Shown here: piece by piece, positions 1 to 11,656 of the stretch | Layout of the letters: the number at the start of each line of letters is the position of its first letter | Numbering within the stretch: position 1 is the first letter of the stretch | Assembly: GCF_905171775.1 (NCBI RefSeq) | Contig: NC_053492.1 | Span: forward strand, 274,773,146-274,837,145 | DNA: 64,000 nucleotides | Reading direction: 5' to 3' | DNA from: Rana temporaria | Lineage: Eukaryota; Chordata; Amphibia; Anura; Ranidae | Program-made: the position numbers and the translations under genes | Notes under the pieces: generated by a model | Databases searched by the model: none | The model's input: the letters and a program-made list of their open reading frames with translations, nothing else | Told to the model about the DNA's origin: nothing

Positions 1-310
1 AAACTCTGGGGGGTCCTCTCTAGCAGCAGGGCTGCACAAACACTACATGGGTTAAATGCTTTTTCACATCTAGGGGTCCTGGAAAAACAGTTTTACCATA
101 CCTCCCAACATTTTGAGATGCAAGAGGGACACCTACTACCAAACGAATGTAGGCAAAGGACAGAGCCCCATGCCACACCCCCTTAAAAGAGAATTAACCC
201 CTCAAAAAAGGTTAATTAAATCCACAAGGGCTTTTTTTACCACTACAAATATATAAGGGGTACATATAGTGAACTTGGTGTTGAGTTATTCACTTTACGG
301 TCAACACTGA

Positions 311-735
311 GGACAAGGGGGCACTCTACATCTAGAGGAAAAGAGATTTTATCTCCAAATACAGAAAGGTTTCTTCACAGTAAGAGCTGTGAAAATGTGG
401 AATAGACTCCCTCCAGAGGTGGTTCTGGCCAGCTCAGCAAATTGCTTTAAGAAAGGCCTGGATAGTTTTCTAAATGTACATAATATAACTGGGTACTAAC
501 ATTTATAGGTAAAGTTGATCCAGGGAAAATTTGATTGCCTCTCGGGGGATCAGGAAGGAATTTTTCCCCTGTTGTAGCAAATTGGATCATGCTCTTCTGT
601 TTTTTTGCCTTCCTCTGGTTCAACTGTGGGTATAGAATAGGGTATATGGGATTGTACGATATTTTTTATTTTATTTTTTATAGTTGAACTAGATGGGCTT
701 GTGTCTTTTTTCAACCTGACTAACTATGTAACTAC
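311..735 (+). pseudogene. 3' end of a non-LTR retrotransposon (CR1/L2-like C-terminal tail plus 3' UTR)
   Basis: In one frame, 311-499 encodes a short tail containing VKMWNRLPPEVV and FKKGLDSFL and ends at TAA 497-499. This WN-LP-E-V plus FK-LD arrangement resembles the C-terminal end of CR1/L2-type reverse transcriptase ORFs. The following roughly 230 bp ends in TTGAACTAGATGGGCTTG and ACTAACTATGTAACT, as do many amphibian LINE-like repeats I recall. Only the 3' end is present, as expected from 5' truncation. The clade assignment is tentative and no reverse transcriptase motif remains. Confidence 0.45.
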
Positions 736-762
736 CGGTATTCCTTTTATATTGGCTTTTAG

Positions 763-1806
763 CCACTTAAGCCTCGAGCCTGTTTTTCAGACCCGGTTTT
801 TACACGTTAAAAACAAGTTTTTTGCTAGAAAATTAAGTAGAACCCCCAAACATTATATAGTTTTTTTTCTAACACCTGAGAGAATAAAATGGTGGTCATT
901 GCAATACTTTTTGTCACACCGTATTTGCGCAGCGGTCTTACAAGTGCACTTTTTTTGGAAAAAAATCCTTTTTGAATTAAAAAATAAAACAACAGTAAAG
1001 TTAGCCCAATTTTTTTTTTATATTGTGAAAGATAATGTTACGCCGAGTAAAATGATACCCAACATGTCAAGCTTCAAAATTGCGCCCGCTCGTGGAATAG
1101 CGTCAAACTTTTACTCTTAAAAATCTCCATAGTCGACGTTTAAAAAATTCTACAGGTTGCATCTTTTGAGTTACAGAGGAGGTCTAGGGCTAAAATTATT
1201 GCTCTCGCTCTAATTATTGCGGCGATACCTCACTTGTGTGGTTTGAACACCGTTTTCATATGCGGGCGCTACTCACATATGCATTCACTTCTGCGCGCAA
1301 GCTCGTCGGGACGGGTCACTTTAAAAAAAAAAAATGATGTTTTCTTATTTATTATACTTGATTTTATTTATTTTTACACTGTTTTTAAAAAAAAAAGGTC
1401 ACTTTAATTCCTATTACAAGGAATGTAAACATCCCTTGTAATAGAAAAAAAGCATGACATGTCCTCTTAAATATGAGATCTGGGGTCAAAAAGACCTCAG
1501 ATCTCATATTTACACTAAAATGCAAAAAAATAAATAAAATTGTCATTTGGAAAAATGACAACAAAAAATGTGCCGACGCTCTGGTAAGCGGAGGAGGGAG
1601 CGGGAGAGCGGCGGGAAGGGGGCCCCCTCTCCCGCCGCCGATAACAGTGATCTTGCGGCGAATCCACCGCGCAGACCACCATTATCGTTTACAGCCCCGC
1701 CGCCTGAAGAGGTGGATATCTCGGTTGTGGCAGCAGCTGCTGCCGTTACCGAGATATCCCTCTTCAAAAAGAGGACGTATATCTGCGTGCGGCTGGGCTT
1801 AAGTGG
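763..1806. mobile_element. TTAA-target MITE (CCACTTAAGCC termini)
   Basis: Terminal inverted repeats CCACTTAAGCC / GGCTTAAGTGG are flanked by TTAG (759-762, decayed TTAA) and TTAA (1807-1810). TTAA targets are typical of piggyBac-like or Kolobok-like transposases, but no transposase is encoded. ORFs inside it (for example 701-1120, 1473-1802) are chance frames through AT-rich and GC-rich blocks. A related copy lies in reverse orientation at about 17400-18146. Confidence 0.7.
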
Positions 1807-2003
1807 TTAAAATTTAAAAATGCAGCAATTTAGAAATGGGATGAAATGTTTAGCACTGAAAAACACTTTTTGAAAGATAAAAGTTGCATTTTATATACAA
1901 CTATATAGATCAGACCAAAATGAAAGACAAATTAGGGGAAAAGATGGACAGAGGGACATCAAATCAGGGACAGGCCCTCGAAATCAGGAACAGTTGGGAG
2001 CTA

Positions 2004-2445
2004 TTGTTTTACTTACCTGATTTTCCACTTTTGCAGGCTCCTCTACAAGACCACTCCCACAGCCTCATCTCACTTTCTCACGCTCTGGCAGTTTGATTCC
2101 CCTGGCTTCATCAAGAATGATGCAGGGCCAATAGTCCTGCACTGGATGGGATGACACTGAGGCATAGTCTTGTTTGCCAGGGGAGCAGTAAATCTAGTGT
2201 AAATAAAACTGCTTTCCAGTTCCCTAAACCTAAACAAGCATATAACCTTGCAGCACAGTGACAGCCCCACTGCAAGGGAGAGTTTTATTCTTTGATGGAG
2301 TTTGGCTTTAAGATGCTATCCCAACACTAGCATTATCAATACCAGTCAATGTGAGGTGCAAAATTATTTTCAGGAAAACAATTTGCATGATTCCCCCATC
2401 AAGACTGAATCCGGCAGGCTGGTTGTACTCAAGTTGATCAATCAA
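2004..2445. other. Stretch without gene
   Basis: Non-coding. It contains a segment resembling the tails of other short TTAA repeats in the window (a GTTTGGCTTTA-like end near 2300). No coding signal is seen. Confidence 0.4.
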
Positions 2446-2449
2446 TTAA

Positions 2450-3457
2450 CCACTTGAGATCCGCGCTATAGACAAAATACGTCCGCAGCGCGGCTCTCAA
2501 GTGCCAAGTGGCCGTTTAAACACGGCCTTTTATGTGCATTACCCGCGCGCGCCACTGGGTGGCGCGCGGCGGGTAAAAAGTGTCCCGACGCATCGCCGAA
2601 GACCCGATGCGTGTACCTGGCGGCCGCGATGTCCGCCGGGTACACGCGATCGTCGGTGACACGGCAGGTGACAGCAGGGACGTGGAGCTCTGTGTGTAAA
2701 CACAGAGCTCCACGTGCTGTCAGAGGAGAGGAGACCGATCTGTGTCTCTTGTACATAGAGACACAGCATCGGTCACCTCCCCCAGTCACCCCCCTCCCCC
2801 CACACAGTTAGAACACACCCAGGCTACACAGTTAACCCCTTCCTCACCCCCCTAGTGTTAACCCCTTCCCTGCCAGTCACATTTATACAGTAATTAGTGC
2901 ATTTTTATAGCACTGTCGCTGTATAAATGTGAATGGCGCCAAATTTGTGTCAAAAGTGTCCGATACGTCCGCCGCAATATCCCAGTCCCAATAAAAATCG
3001 CAGATCGCCGCCATTACTAGTAAAAAAAATAATAAAAAAAATCATAATTCTGTTCCCCATTTTGTAGGCGCTATAACTTTTGCGCAAACCAGTCGCTTAT
3101 TGCGATTTTTTTTTTTTTTTTTTACAAAAATACGTCAAAATACGTATCGGCCTTAACTGAGAAAAAAAGAGTTTTTTTTAAAAAAAAAATGGGATATTTA
3201 TTATAGCAACAAGTAAAAAAATATATATATATTTTTTAAATTGTCGCTCTTTTTTTGTTTATAGCGCAAAAAATAAAAACCGCAGAGGTGATCAAATACC
3301 ACCAAAAGAAAGCTCTATTTGTGGGGAAAAAAGGACGCCAATTTTGTTTGGGAGCCACGTCGCACGACCGCGCAATTGTCAGTTAAAGCGACGCAGTGCC
3401 GGAAGCTGAAATTTCGCCTGGGAATGAAGGGGGTTTATGTGCCCAGTAAGCAAGTGG
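2450..3457 (+). mobile_element. TTAA-target MITE, full-length copy
   Basis: The element starts CCACTTGAG and ends CAAGTGG, flanked by TTAA at 2446-2449 and 3458-3461. It contains the conserved core shared by at least six other copies here (GCAGAGGTGATCAAATACC near 3282-3300). It is about 1.0 kb, non-coding and GC-rich at the left end. ORFs at 2466-2811 are shadows of the GC-rich inverted segments. Confidence 0.8.
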
Positions 3458-3591
3458 TTAACTTGGTACATTCAGCCTGACCATTAATGGTTCGAATCTC
3501 AGGCAGTTCCTGCTGAACCAGCCAGGATTCGAACCATGTATGGTCGGCCTAAGCCTAGCTTCCAACCAATTAAAGTGACACTAAACACAAA

Positions 3592-4826
3592 GGGCCGGAT
3601 TCAGATACATTGGTGTATCTTTCCGGGTGGCGTAAAGTATCTCAGATACGTTACGCCGCCGTAAATTAGGGCGCAAGTTCCGTATTCAGAAAGAACTTGC
3701 GCCCTTAGTTACAGCGGCGTAACGTATGTGTGTCGGCGTAAGCCCGCCTAATTCAAATGTGGATGATGTGGGCGTGTTTTATTTAAATTACATGTGACCC
3801 GCGTATTTGACGTTTTTTACGAACGGCGCATGCAAAAATCCCAGTGCGCATGCTTGAAATTACGCCGCAAATCGTCATTGCTTTAGACGTGAACGTAACT
3901 TACGTACAGCCCTATTCGCGAACGACTTATGCAAACTACGTAAAATTTTCAAAACTCGACACGGGAACGACGTCCATACTTTACATTGGCTACGCCTCAT
4001 ATAGCAGTGGTAACTTTACGCCGGAAAAAGCCTAACGTAAACGGCGTAAAAAAATGCCCCGGCCGAACGTACGTTTCTGAATCGGCGTATCTACCTAATT
4101 AGCATATTCCGCACGTAAATATACGGAAGCGCCACCTAGCGGCCAGCGTAAATATGCAGCCTAAGATACGACGGTGTAAGACACTTACGCCGGTCGGATC
4201 TTAGGGAAATCTATGCGTAACTGATTCTATGAATCAGTCGCATAGTTAAGACCACGCACACTCAGGCCCCATACTCACGACCAAACATGTCTGCTGAAAC
4301 TGGTCCGCGGGCCAGTTTCAGCAGACATGTTTGGTCGTGTGTGGGCGCGAGCGGGCCGAATTCCAGCAAACATTTGCCCGCCGGGCCTTTTCCCAGCGGA
4401 CAAATATTCCTGGACTTGTTTTAAAACAGTCCGCTGGAATCCTGCCCGCTCGGACATGTACGGTCGTCAGTACAGACCTACCGTACATGTCCAGGCGCCC
4501 GCCGTCCCTCGCATGCGTCGAATGACTTCGACGCATGCGTGGAAGCATTTTAAAGGCGGGCCGCCCACGTCGCCGCGTCATTGTCGCGGCGACACCGCGT
4601 CATCGGCGCGGCGACACCGCGGACACGCCCCGCGTATTGTTTACGCGCGGACTTCTGTACGATGGTGTGTACAACCATCGTACAGAAGCCCTCTGGCAGA
4701 CATGTACGGTGAAAACGGTCCGACGGACCGCTTTCACCGTACATGTTTGTCCGTGTGTACCCGGCCTCAGAGTTACGACGGCATATCTGGAGATACGCCG
4801 TCGTATCTCCTTTCTGAATCCGGGCC
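3592..4826. mobile_element. Hairpin-rich MITE with GGCCGGATTCAG termini
   Basis: Inverted ends GGGCCGGATTCAGA and TCTGAATCCGGGCC enclose imperfect palindromes rich in TACGCCG and GTATCT blocks. It is interrupted by a 502-bp Harbinger-like MITE at 4265. I found no clear target duplication. The 186-aa and shorter ORFs here are palindrome shadows. Confidence 0.65.
4265..4766. mobile_element. Harbinger-like MITE, 3-bp TSD (TCA)
   Basis: The ends are GGCCCCATACTCACGAC and CGTGTGTACCCGGCC, flanked by TCA at 4262-4264 and 4767-4769. A 3-bp TNA duplication fits PIF/Harbinger. Near-perfect hairpins occur at about 4272-4343 and 4640-4745. The central CGCATGCGTCGAA hairpin is shared with copies at 20449, 47665 and 59325. 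Confidence 0.75.
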
Positions 4827-5050
4827 ACACTGTTTAAATTTACATTGCCCCTTCTATTTCTGTTTTGATAGCACTGTAATTATTTAAATAATAAAAAAAA
4901 AAGCACCTTTTTCCTCATTTATATACAGCTGTCACATGACTCTGATCTTTCCCAGCCTGTCTTCAGGGAAACCTGAGTAGGAGGAGCTTCTAGTCCTCTG
5001 CTACTGGTCACATGCTCAAAATAAAAAAAAAAACAGCACTTGGAAAACTG

Positions 5051-6820
5051 AGTAAAAATAAATAAATAAAATCAATAATCTGTTTTAAATTGTGATACAA
5101 ATATATATTTGAAATTAAATATTTATTATTTTATGGAAACATGGTGTGGGTGGATTTCTGCCAGTCACAGACTGTGTCACTCCCCTCCATACTGTGTCTT
5201 CGAATAAGAGGGGGTTAATCAAGGTGTAATATCCCATCCCCATTGTGTTTAGCTGGTTAGTGGGCATAGGAAGAGGAAGGCCCACGTGTGTAACTCTATA
5301 GATATAGGGGGTCTCAAGTGTGGTTGCGGACATCATCAGAAGGTTGCACATAAAATTTAGTGTTTATAATGCTACAAAAAATTGTCAGGCTGTGAACATA
5401 ATAAAGTAAAGTAGTCAGAAACTGTAGACAGTCATGATAGGGGATATGTTAGATAGGTCTGTTAGACATCACTGTCATTATGTTGTTTTTGCAAATCAAT
5501 GGTCCACTATTTGTGCTTCCTGCAGACTCAAAAACTACTGGGACTATATGTACCATTCCACTTAGCAAGAGAAATGAAAACAAGATGAGCACAAAAAAGA
5601 GTAAGTACTTGTGACTGAAAACAAATTAACCAATTTCCTTCACTGGCCTGAGCAAGTACCTAGGCATGGAGATCACTGACTACTAGGGCCTGAGGGTAGA
5701 ACAATAAGTATCAAAGGCCTGTATGTAGCCCTTTGCAATAGTTTGGGAACCAGAGGTCTAGATTCCTATTTTTTCACATCATGACTGAGCCAGAACTCTA
5801 ATGAGTTCTGAAGAAAAAAAAATGATCCGCACTCCGGTTGTTGCTCTTTAAAAAAAATCACATTACAGACATTGAAACTTTGAAATAAATAATGGCTCTA
5901 AAGATCACAGGCTCCACCCATTAATTGTCTTGATTGACCGCAGGCAATTATCCAAAAAAGGGATTCAGCTGCAAAACATATAGGGTGATCCATGTGTGTG
6001 CCACTAGTTTTCACACACCTTGTGGGGGGTGACCTTGGGCCTGGGGTTCAGGTGCAGGACAGAGCCCTTCTGGAAAGCAAGAAGGCTCTGGACAGGAGGC
6101 ACAGAGAGGAACCAGAGAGGACAACAGGAGCTAGTGTTGCATATCTTCAGGAGGGAACCACGGTCGCAGCCAGGAGAGCTGGAGGGCTGGTGAGTGACAT
6201 GTGCAGTCAGGGCAACTGGAGAGGCACGCTCTGAGAGGACTGGGAAAGTGCAGTCCGAGTTGGGTGCAGAAGCAGCAGTGCAGGTTGCAATGTCATGGGC
6301 AGTGGAGTCAGGCCGCTGCAGCCAGGAGGACGCGGGGGGACTGATGCTACATCCACCTAGGTAAGTATGATTATGGGAAAAAACAGATTTCCATACTTCT
6401 CTTTTAAGAGCTGCATGCAAATAAAGGCCCCACCAAAAATACAGCTGGACACAACAACCATTTTCAAATACAAATCACAGACATCAAAATTCCACATTCA
6501 AATTGTTCCTGCAACATCATACATTTTTCAAGAGACAGTCACTTAGTTCAACACAGGTATTTTCATCTTAATCCAGCTAGCCAAAGACACTGTGCCCCAG
6601 TCACAGGCTTCCATATAATTCAGGTCAAGAAAACAGTGTTGGGAACAGTGGGGCTGATGAGGAAAAAGTTAGATGCTGAAAGACCTCCATCTGTCCTGCT
6701 TCAGCTTTTAACGCACATTATGAGAAGGTCACAGTGTGCAGTGAAATCAGCGTAAGCAAGTTTAGGTTTAATTAATTTCAGGGAAAGTGTGCCGCAAGTT
6801 CAACTTTAGGATGAAAAATA
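5051..6820. other. Stretch without recognised gene
   Basis: No coding region can be supported. 6231-6420 resembles the end of a short repeat also seen at about 12300-12370 (shared GATGCTACATCCACC and AAGTATGATT). The 138-aa minus ORF at 6004-6420 has no recognisable domain and overlaps that repeat. Confidence 0.4.
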
Positions 6821-7151
6821 CAGTGCGTCCGGAAAGTATTCACATCGCTGCACTTTGTCCACATTTTATTATGTTACAGACTTTTTACAAAATGGATTAA
6901 ATTCATTATTTTACCCAAAATTCTACAAACAATACCCCATAATGCCAATGTGAAAGAAGTTTGTTTGAAATCTTATGTACATAAGTATTCAAAACCTTTG
7001 TCGTGACACTGAGTTTAGGTGCATAATTTTTCCACTGATCATCCTTGAGATGTTTATGCGACTTGATTGGAGTCTACCTGTGGTAAATTCAGCTAACTGG
7101 ACATGATTTGGAAAGGAACGCACCTGTCTATATAAGGTCCCGCAGTTAACG

Positions 7152-7727
7152 GTGCATGTCAGGGCAGACATGAAGCCTAAAGAATTGTCTTTAGACCTCC
7201 GAGACAGGATTGTATCAAGGCACAGATCTGGGGAAGAGTACAGGAAAATCTCTGCAGCATTGAAGGTCCCAATGAGCACATTCTGTAAATGGAAGAAGTT
7301 TGGAACCACCAGGACTCTTCCTAGTGTGGGCTGCCCAGCCAAATCGAGCAATTGGGGGAGAAGGGTCTTAGTCAGGGAGGTGACCAAGAACCCGATGGTC
7401 ACATTGACAAAGCTCCAGTGTTTCTCTGTGGAGAGAGGAAAACCTTCCAGAGGAACAACCATCTCTGCAGCACTCCACCAATCGGGCCTGTATAATAGAG
7501 TGGCCAGACGGAAGCCACTCCTCAGTAAAAGGCACATGACAGCCTGCCTGGAGATTGGCACCTAGGCACCTAAAACATTCTCAGACCATGAGAAATTCTA
7601 TGGTCTGAGGAAACAAATATTGAACTCTTTGGCCAGAATGGCAAGCGTAATGTCTGGAGGAAACCAGGCACCGGTCATCACCTGGCCAATACCATCCCTA
7701 CAGTGAAGCATGGTGGTGGCAGCATCA
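7152..7727 (+). pseudogene. Tc1 transposase, N-terminal part (broken)
   Basis: An open stretch of 137 aa (to 7565) carries the paired helix-turn-helix DNA-binding region of a Tc1 transposase, including KELSLDLRDRIVSRHRSG and RGTTISAALHQSGLY. A stop at 7563-7565 ends this frame. The reading then continues in another frame through WFPP- and KHGGG-type remnants until the PLE junction at 7728. The catalytic DD34E part lies beyond the insertion (11642-11967), where aspartate and glutamate motifs are only partly preserved. The intact enzyme would cut and paste the element at TA sites; this copy cannot encode it. Confidence 0.85.
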
Positions 7728-7728
7728 T
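7714..7728 (+). repeat. 15-bp target-site duplication of PLE #1, left copy
   Basis: TGGTGGCAGCATCAT occurs here inside the Tc1 and again at 11642-11656, where Tc1 sequence resumes. Confidence 0.85.
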
Positions 7729-7879
7729 AGAGACAAGTAAATAATGCGCATAGGTACACAAAAACTTCTAGTGTCAGATACAGCATAAATATCAAATATC
7801 AAAACAGCGGGAGGTGGGGACAAAAGTCAGGAGATGACAGTTTAGGATAAACTGATCAAAAGTCTGTGTTAAGAATGAG

Positions 7880-9907
7880 ATGGATAAAACACTTCCAGGG
7901 CTGCCATCAGGGGGGAACAGAGACCATGTTCCGATTTCTAGAAAAAAGGCAAGGAGAGAGGCTTACGCTGATCTAACAAAATTATGTAGCTCTCCATCAA
8001 AATATAATAATCTCACTCCGTCAGAAATAAAAGCTTTAGACTCATTAATATCAGATGATTCCATCATAGTAAAATCAGCCGATAAAGGGGGAGGGATCGT
8101 ACTCCTCAACAAAGATGCATATCTCAAAGAAGCATACAGACTCCTATCGGATGATAGCACCTACAAAAAACTTAAAAGTGATCCAACCATGGACTATGCC
8201 AAAGAAGTATATGACCTGATCTCTGAGGCACTAGAAGATAAGATAATCACTAAAACAGAAGGTTCTTAAAAAAGTTTTTTCAAATCCCATATTTTTACTA
8301 TTTACCGAAGCTACACAAAAACCTAACTGACCCGCCAGGAAGACCTATAGTGGCAGCTATGGACAGCGTCACCACTGGTCTCAGCCTCTATATTGACCAA
8401 TTTCTCCAACCCATAGTCTCCCAATTACAATCATTCATACGTGACAGCTCACACCTATTAGAACTACTGTCCCACTATCAGTGGGAACCCTCCTGCAGTT
8501 GGTTGTCCCTAGACGTATGTTCATTGTATACATCCATACCACATTCTTTTGGACTAATGGCCCTAGAACAATTTCTTCTCCAGGAACCACTACTCAACCC
8601 CCGCCAGGCCAATTTCATCCACAAAGCCACTAACTTCTGCTTGACACATAACTATTTCACCTTTGATGGCACCTTTTACCAGCAGATCCAGGGGACTGCC
8701 ATGGGAGCCAATTTTGCCCCCTCATATGCCAATCTTGCGATGGGTTTTTGGGAGAACCATCATATTTTCAATAACAACCCCTATACATCGCATATTGTCT
8801 TCTTCGGAAGGTATATCGATGATATCCTTATCATCTGGGATGGCCCTACTGACTCCATCAAACCATTTGTAGAACACTGTAATCACAATTCCTACGGTTT
8901 GTCATTTACCTCTGTTTCTGATCCCTTCACCATGGCTTTCCTGGACCTCGAGTTAAGACATGAAGACAATACCATCTGTACAAAAAGCTACACGAAACCC
9001 ACAGCTGGTAACTCTTACTTGCACTACAAGAGCTGCCACTTATCCAACTGGACCAACAATATCCCCAAAGGACAGTTTTGTCGACTTAGACAAAACTGTA
9101 CCAAAGATTCTGATTACATCACTCTCAGCCAAAATCTCAAACAGAAGTTCAGAGATAAACAATATCCGGAACAGTTGATAGAAGATGCCTTTAATCACTA
9201 TTTACATAAACAACCCCCCAAAGCAAAGAAAAATACTGATGACTGCTCCACCAGGTTTTTGACCACCTTCCACCAAAAACACAAAAATATGGAAGCAATT
9301 ATTTCCAAACATTGGAATATCCTGCTACAAGATCCTCACCTGAAATCGATTCTTCCTGCTCGTCCAAAAGTGATTTACAGAAGAGCACCAAACCTGAAAA
9401 GCAAAATTGCCCCCAGCAAACTGAAATACACCCCAAACCTACCCGCTGTGCCCTGCCTCATACCTCTGGTTGGCATGTAAACCAAAATGCAAAACATGCC
9501 ACTTTGTCCAACATGGACAAAAAAGCTTCCAAACCAAACAAAAAACTTACCCCTTGAAGGAATTCTTCAATTGCTCTTCGGATTTCGTTGTGTATGCCCT
9601 CACCTGTCCTTGCGGCCTGCTGTATGTGGGCCCCACCATTCGACCCCTGAGACAACGGTTCGGGGAACATCGAAGAAATATAGAAGGCGGCACCGATCCC
9701 CATAGTGTGCCAAAACACTTTACCACTACACACCAGAAATCAACCATAGGACTCAACTTATGGGTTATAGAACAAATTAGCAACACCATTACCCCAGCAG
9801 AAAGATTTAAAAAACTATGCGCCAGGGAAACGTATTGGATATACACCCTAGATGCCCTCTCCCCGGGTGGCATCAACGAAAGCATAGAGATTGCCACCAT
9901 TCTATAA
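7880..9907 (+). pseudogene. PLE polyprotein: reverse transcriptase plus GIY-YIG endonuclease, two frameshifts
   Basis: Three consecutive open pieces form one PLE protein. 7880-8269 carries the N-terminal RT region with SADKGGGIVLLNKDAYLKEA. A 1-nt shift near 8265 moves to the frame open until 9480. That piece contains YLPKLHKN and PPGRPIV (about 8299-8350), motif A LDVCSLYT (8509-8532), motif B QGTAMGANFAPSYAN (about 8688-8732) and motif C YIDD (8812-8823). A second shift between about 9440 and 9470 leads to the endonuclease. Domain order RT then GIY-YIG is diagnostic of endonuclease-bearing PLEs, which prime reverse transcription at a nick made by the GIY-YIG domain. The active-site aspartates survive, but the frameshifts make the copy non-functional. 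Confidence 0.9.
9446..9907 (+). pseudogene. PLE GIY-YIG endonuclease domain with CxxC linker
   Basis: Part of the broken PLE ORF. A cysteine linker (CKPKCKTC, about 9476-9499) precedes the nuclease core. The core has CPCGLLYVG (about 9607-9630; the Y-VG pair corresponds to the YIG half), then RPLRQRFGEHRRNI with the conserved arginine and histidine, and a C-terminal RETYWIYTLDAL segment. The ORF ends at TAA 9905-9907. The domain nicks target DNA to prime reverse transcription in this family. Confidence 0.88.
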
Positions 9908-11272
9908 CCCGTCTCCTACCAATAAACTTCCATACATCCGTTCTTTTAAATACAGGCCTACGGGCATACATACGCTCCCCCTGTATCATCTGATACATAT
10001 ACACATATTTTCCCACATATGGATGTATCTGCCTTTATGAATAATGCTAAAAGAGCTTACAGGGTATCTTTATTGGTGACCATCCATCTTTGCACATATG
10101 TATGTATATGGATGGGTATATACTTCTTAGACATTGTATGCATATATATACAACAAATTCCCTTTATATACATTTTTAATCAATTAATCCTATTTTCAAT
10201 CTTTAAATTTGTAATTTATACCTTTTATACATATCCTTTTTACCATATACTCCGTATCATCATGTAGTTTGTATATATGTATATGTATTTATTTATTTAT
10301 TCATGTATGTCTATACTACTGTATACATAAGTCCTTTGCTGTTCTACTTCTGAACATTTAGTGTGTATATATACATTTTTTTATTTTCTAAGGATGAATT
10401 TAATAAGACTTTATATCCATATGTTGTATGTATACTGTGCACACCTCATGGATTATATCCCTACCCCCGCCCTTCTCTTTCCCCTTCTCCCTCTTTTTCC
10501 CTCTTCTATTCTTTTTCCCCCCTGTCACTCTTCCCCCCCCCTTTTCTTCTACCCCGTCCCCACCTCCCTCTCCCCCCCACCCCCCACCATCCCCCTCCTT
10601 TTCAGCCCCCCCTCCCCCCCCTCCCCCTCTCATAATGTAGCTACCCTTACCCCTCCCCGGGTATATTGCCACATATTAGTACCACTACTCCCACTTCATT
10701 TATCCAGCGATAACACACTGACTAAATTTAAATTATAGTTAGTATTTATATTAATTTACACTAATATATGCATTACATCATATGTAATAGCATATGTTGT
10801 CCATATATATATTCTTTATTCTTCATTCATACGGTCCCCCCGCCTCTTATGCCGCACCTCTTGCGACATTAACATCATTTTCATTAGCTCCCATTATTCA
10901 TATATTTGTAGCCCATACACCTTCATTTTATTTACTATTGTGTTAGTATTAACCATCGCGTTTACACTGCACATAATTCCTATACCATCCTCAAACACTG
11001 TCCCCATCCTTCCCCCGCCTGACACTTTCCATCACATTCCACTTAGTCTTATTCACGGCCCCACCTCCTCTCCCTCCGTTCGTTTAGTTTTAAGTCACTC
11101 TCTCCATGCCCGCCCCCGTCCCATACGCTCGTCTCCCATCCACATACTGACACTCCTGGGTTCACGCCCACCAACATTTCCTTCACAATACGCCGTGCTC
11201 CGTCCCGCCCCACTCCCGCCTTGCTCCGCCCCCTCCACACCAATAAATACTAGCTCCGTCCCCCTCCTCTGC
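9908..11272 (+). other. PLE 3' non-coding region with polypyrimidine block
   Basis: An AT-rich part (9950-10440) is followed by a C/T-rich block (about 10450-10635) and further CT-rich sequence. The ORFs called in it are proline- or glycine-rich artefacts of base composition. Confidence 0.6.
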
Positions 11273-11340
11273 TATGCTTGAGAAAGGAGTGTAAGCAGCC
11301 AATCCATCAGCTGCTTCGAGACTCTGAAACGCGTCGCATA
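11273..11340 (+). ncRNA. Decayed hammerhead-like ribozyme in PLE #1
   Basis: A short stem I (TATGC 11273-11277 with GCATA 11336-11340) encloses TTGAGAA (11278-11284), where the core should be CTGANGA. It is followed by a long stem II (AAGCAGC with GCTGCTT, plus GAGT with ACTC), GAAA (11326-11329) and CGCGTC. Two core positions differ from consensus, both C-to-T or G-to-A changes, so activity is unlikely. PLEs are known to carry hammerhead motifs, which supports the call. Confidence 0.5.
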
Positions 11341-11641
11341 CTAGTGACGTCATCCGCCCTCACCAGCCCTCCACGTGCGCTCCAGACCTCGGGTTGAGAA
11401 CCATCTACATCCCCATGGATGCCCTCCTTCTGATGAAGCAGTGACCTCCCCGCACAGCGCTCCCTCTGACTGGAAAAGGAACTCCCCTCCTCGGAATGAC
11501 AGCTGACCTTGCTTAAAGAAACCATTACATGCCTGCTCCATACTGCTCAAATGTGAGTGTAATAATCACATGTGTCCGATTTTAATTATTAAATTGTTTT
11601 TAAGCTACTACACCCAGAGGCGCCTCTCTCCTTGCCTTTTT

Positions 11642-11656
11642 TGGTGGCAGCATCAT
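11642..11656 (+). repeat. 15-bp target-site duplication of PLE #1, right copy
   Basis: Identical to 7714-7728. Tc1 transposase sequence resumes here. Confidence 0.85.

Larger units (their letters stand above)
95..2003. mobile_element. Candidate composite repeat with ACCTCCCAAC-type inverted ends
   Basis: The left end (about 97-109) reads CATACCTCCCAAC. The right end (about 1990-2002) is an imperfect inverted copy ending GTTGGGAGCTAT. The interior holds a LINE-like tail and a nested TTAA element. I cannot show a target duplication, so the two ends could belong to different repeats. Positions 1-94 hold nothing I recognise. Confidence 0.3.
3574..5050. mobile_element. Outer TTAA MITE fragment split by a nested MITE
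   Basis: It begins after TTAA 3570-3573 with AGTGACACTAAACAC. The sequence after the nested element (from about 4827, ACACTGTTTAAATT) reads as its continuation. The right end is not clear, so the end coordinate is approximate. Confidence 0.4.
7729..11641 (+). mobile_element. Penelope-like retroelement #1, inserted in Tc1
   Basis: A 3.9-kb insertion is bounded by the 15-bp duplication. It contains a broken reverse transcriptase and GIY-YIG ORF (7880-9907), then about 1.7 kb of non-coding 3' sequence. That 3' part holds an AT-rich block, a polypyrimidine block (10440-10640) and a hammerhead-like segment (11273-11340). The 5' end appears truncated, because no upstream repeat copy is seen. It has the same orientation as the host Tc1. 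Confidence 0.85.

Noticed and set aside
4327..4887. 186-aa ORF as a gene
   Set aside because: It spans the edge of two nested MITEs and follows GC-rich palindromes; no domain and unlikely codon use.
10361..10738. Proline-rich 125-aa ORF and its glycine-rich mirror
   Set aside because: Pure composition effect of the polypyrimidine block in the PLE 3' region.
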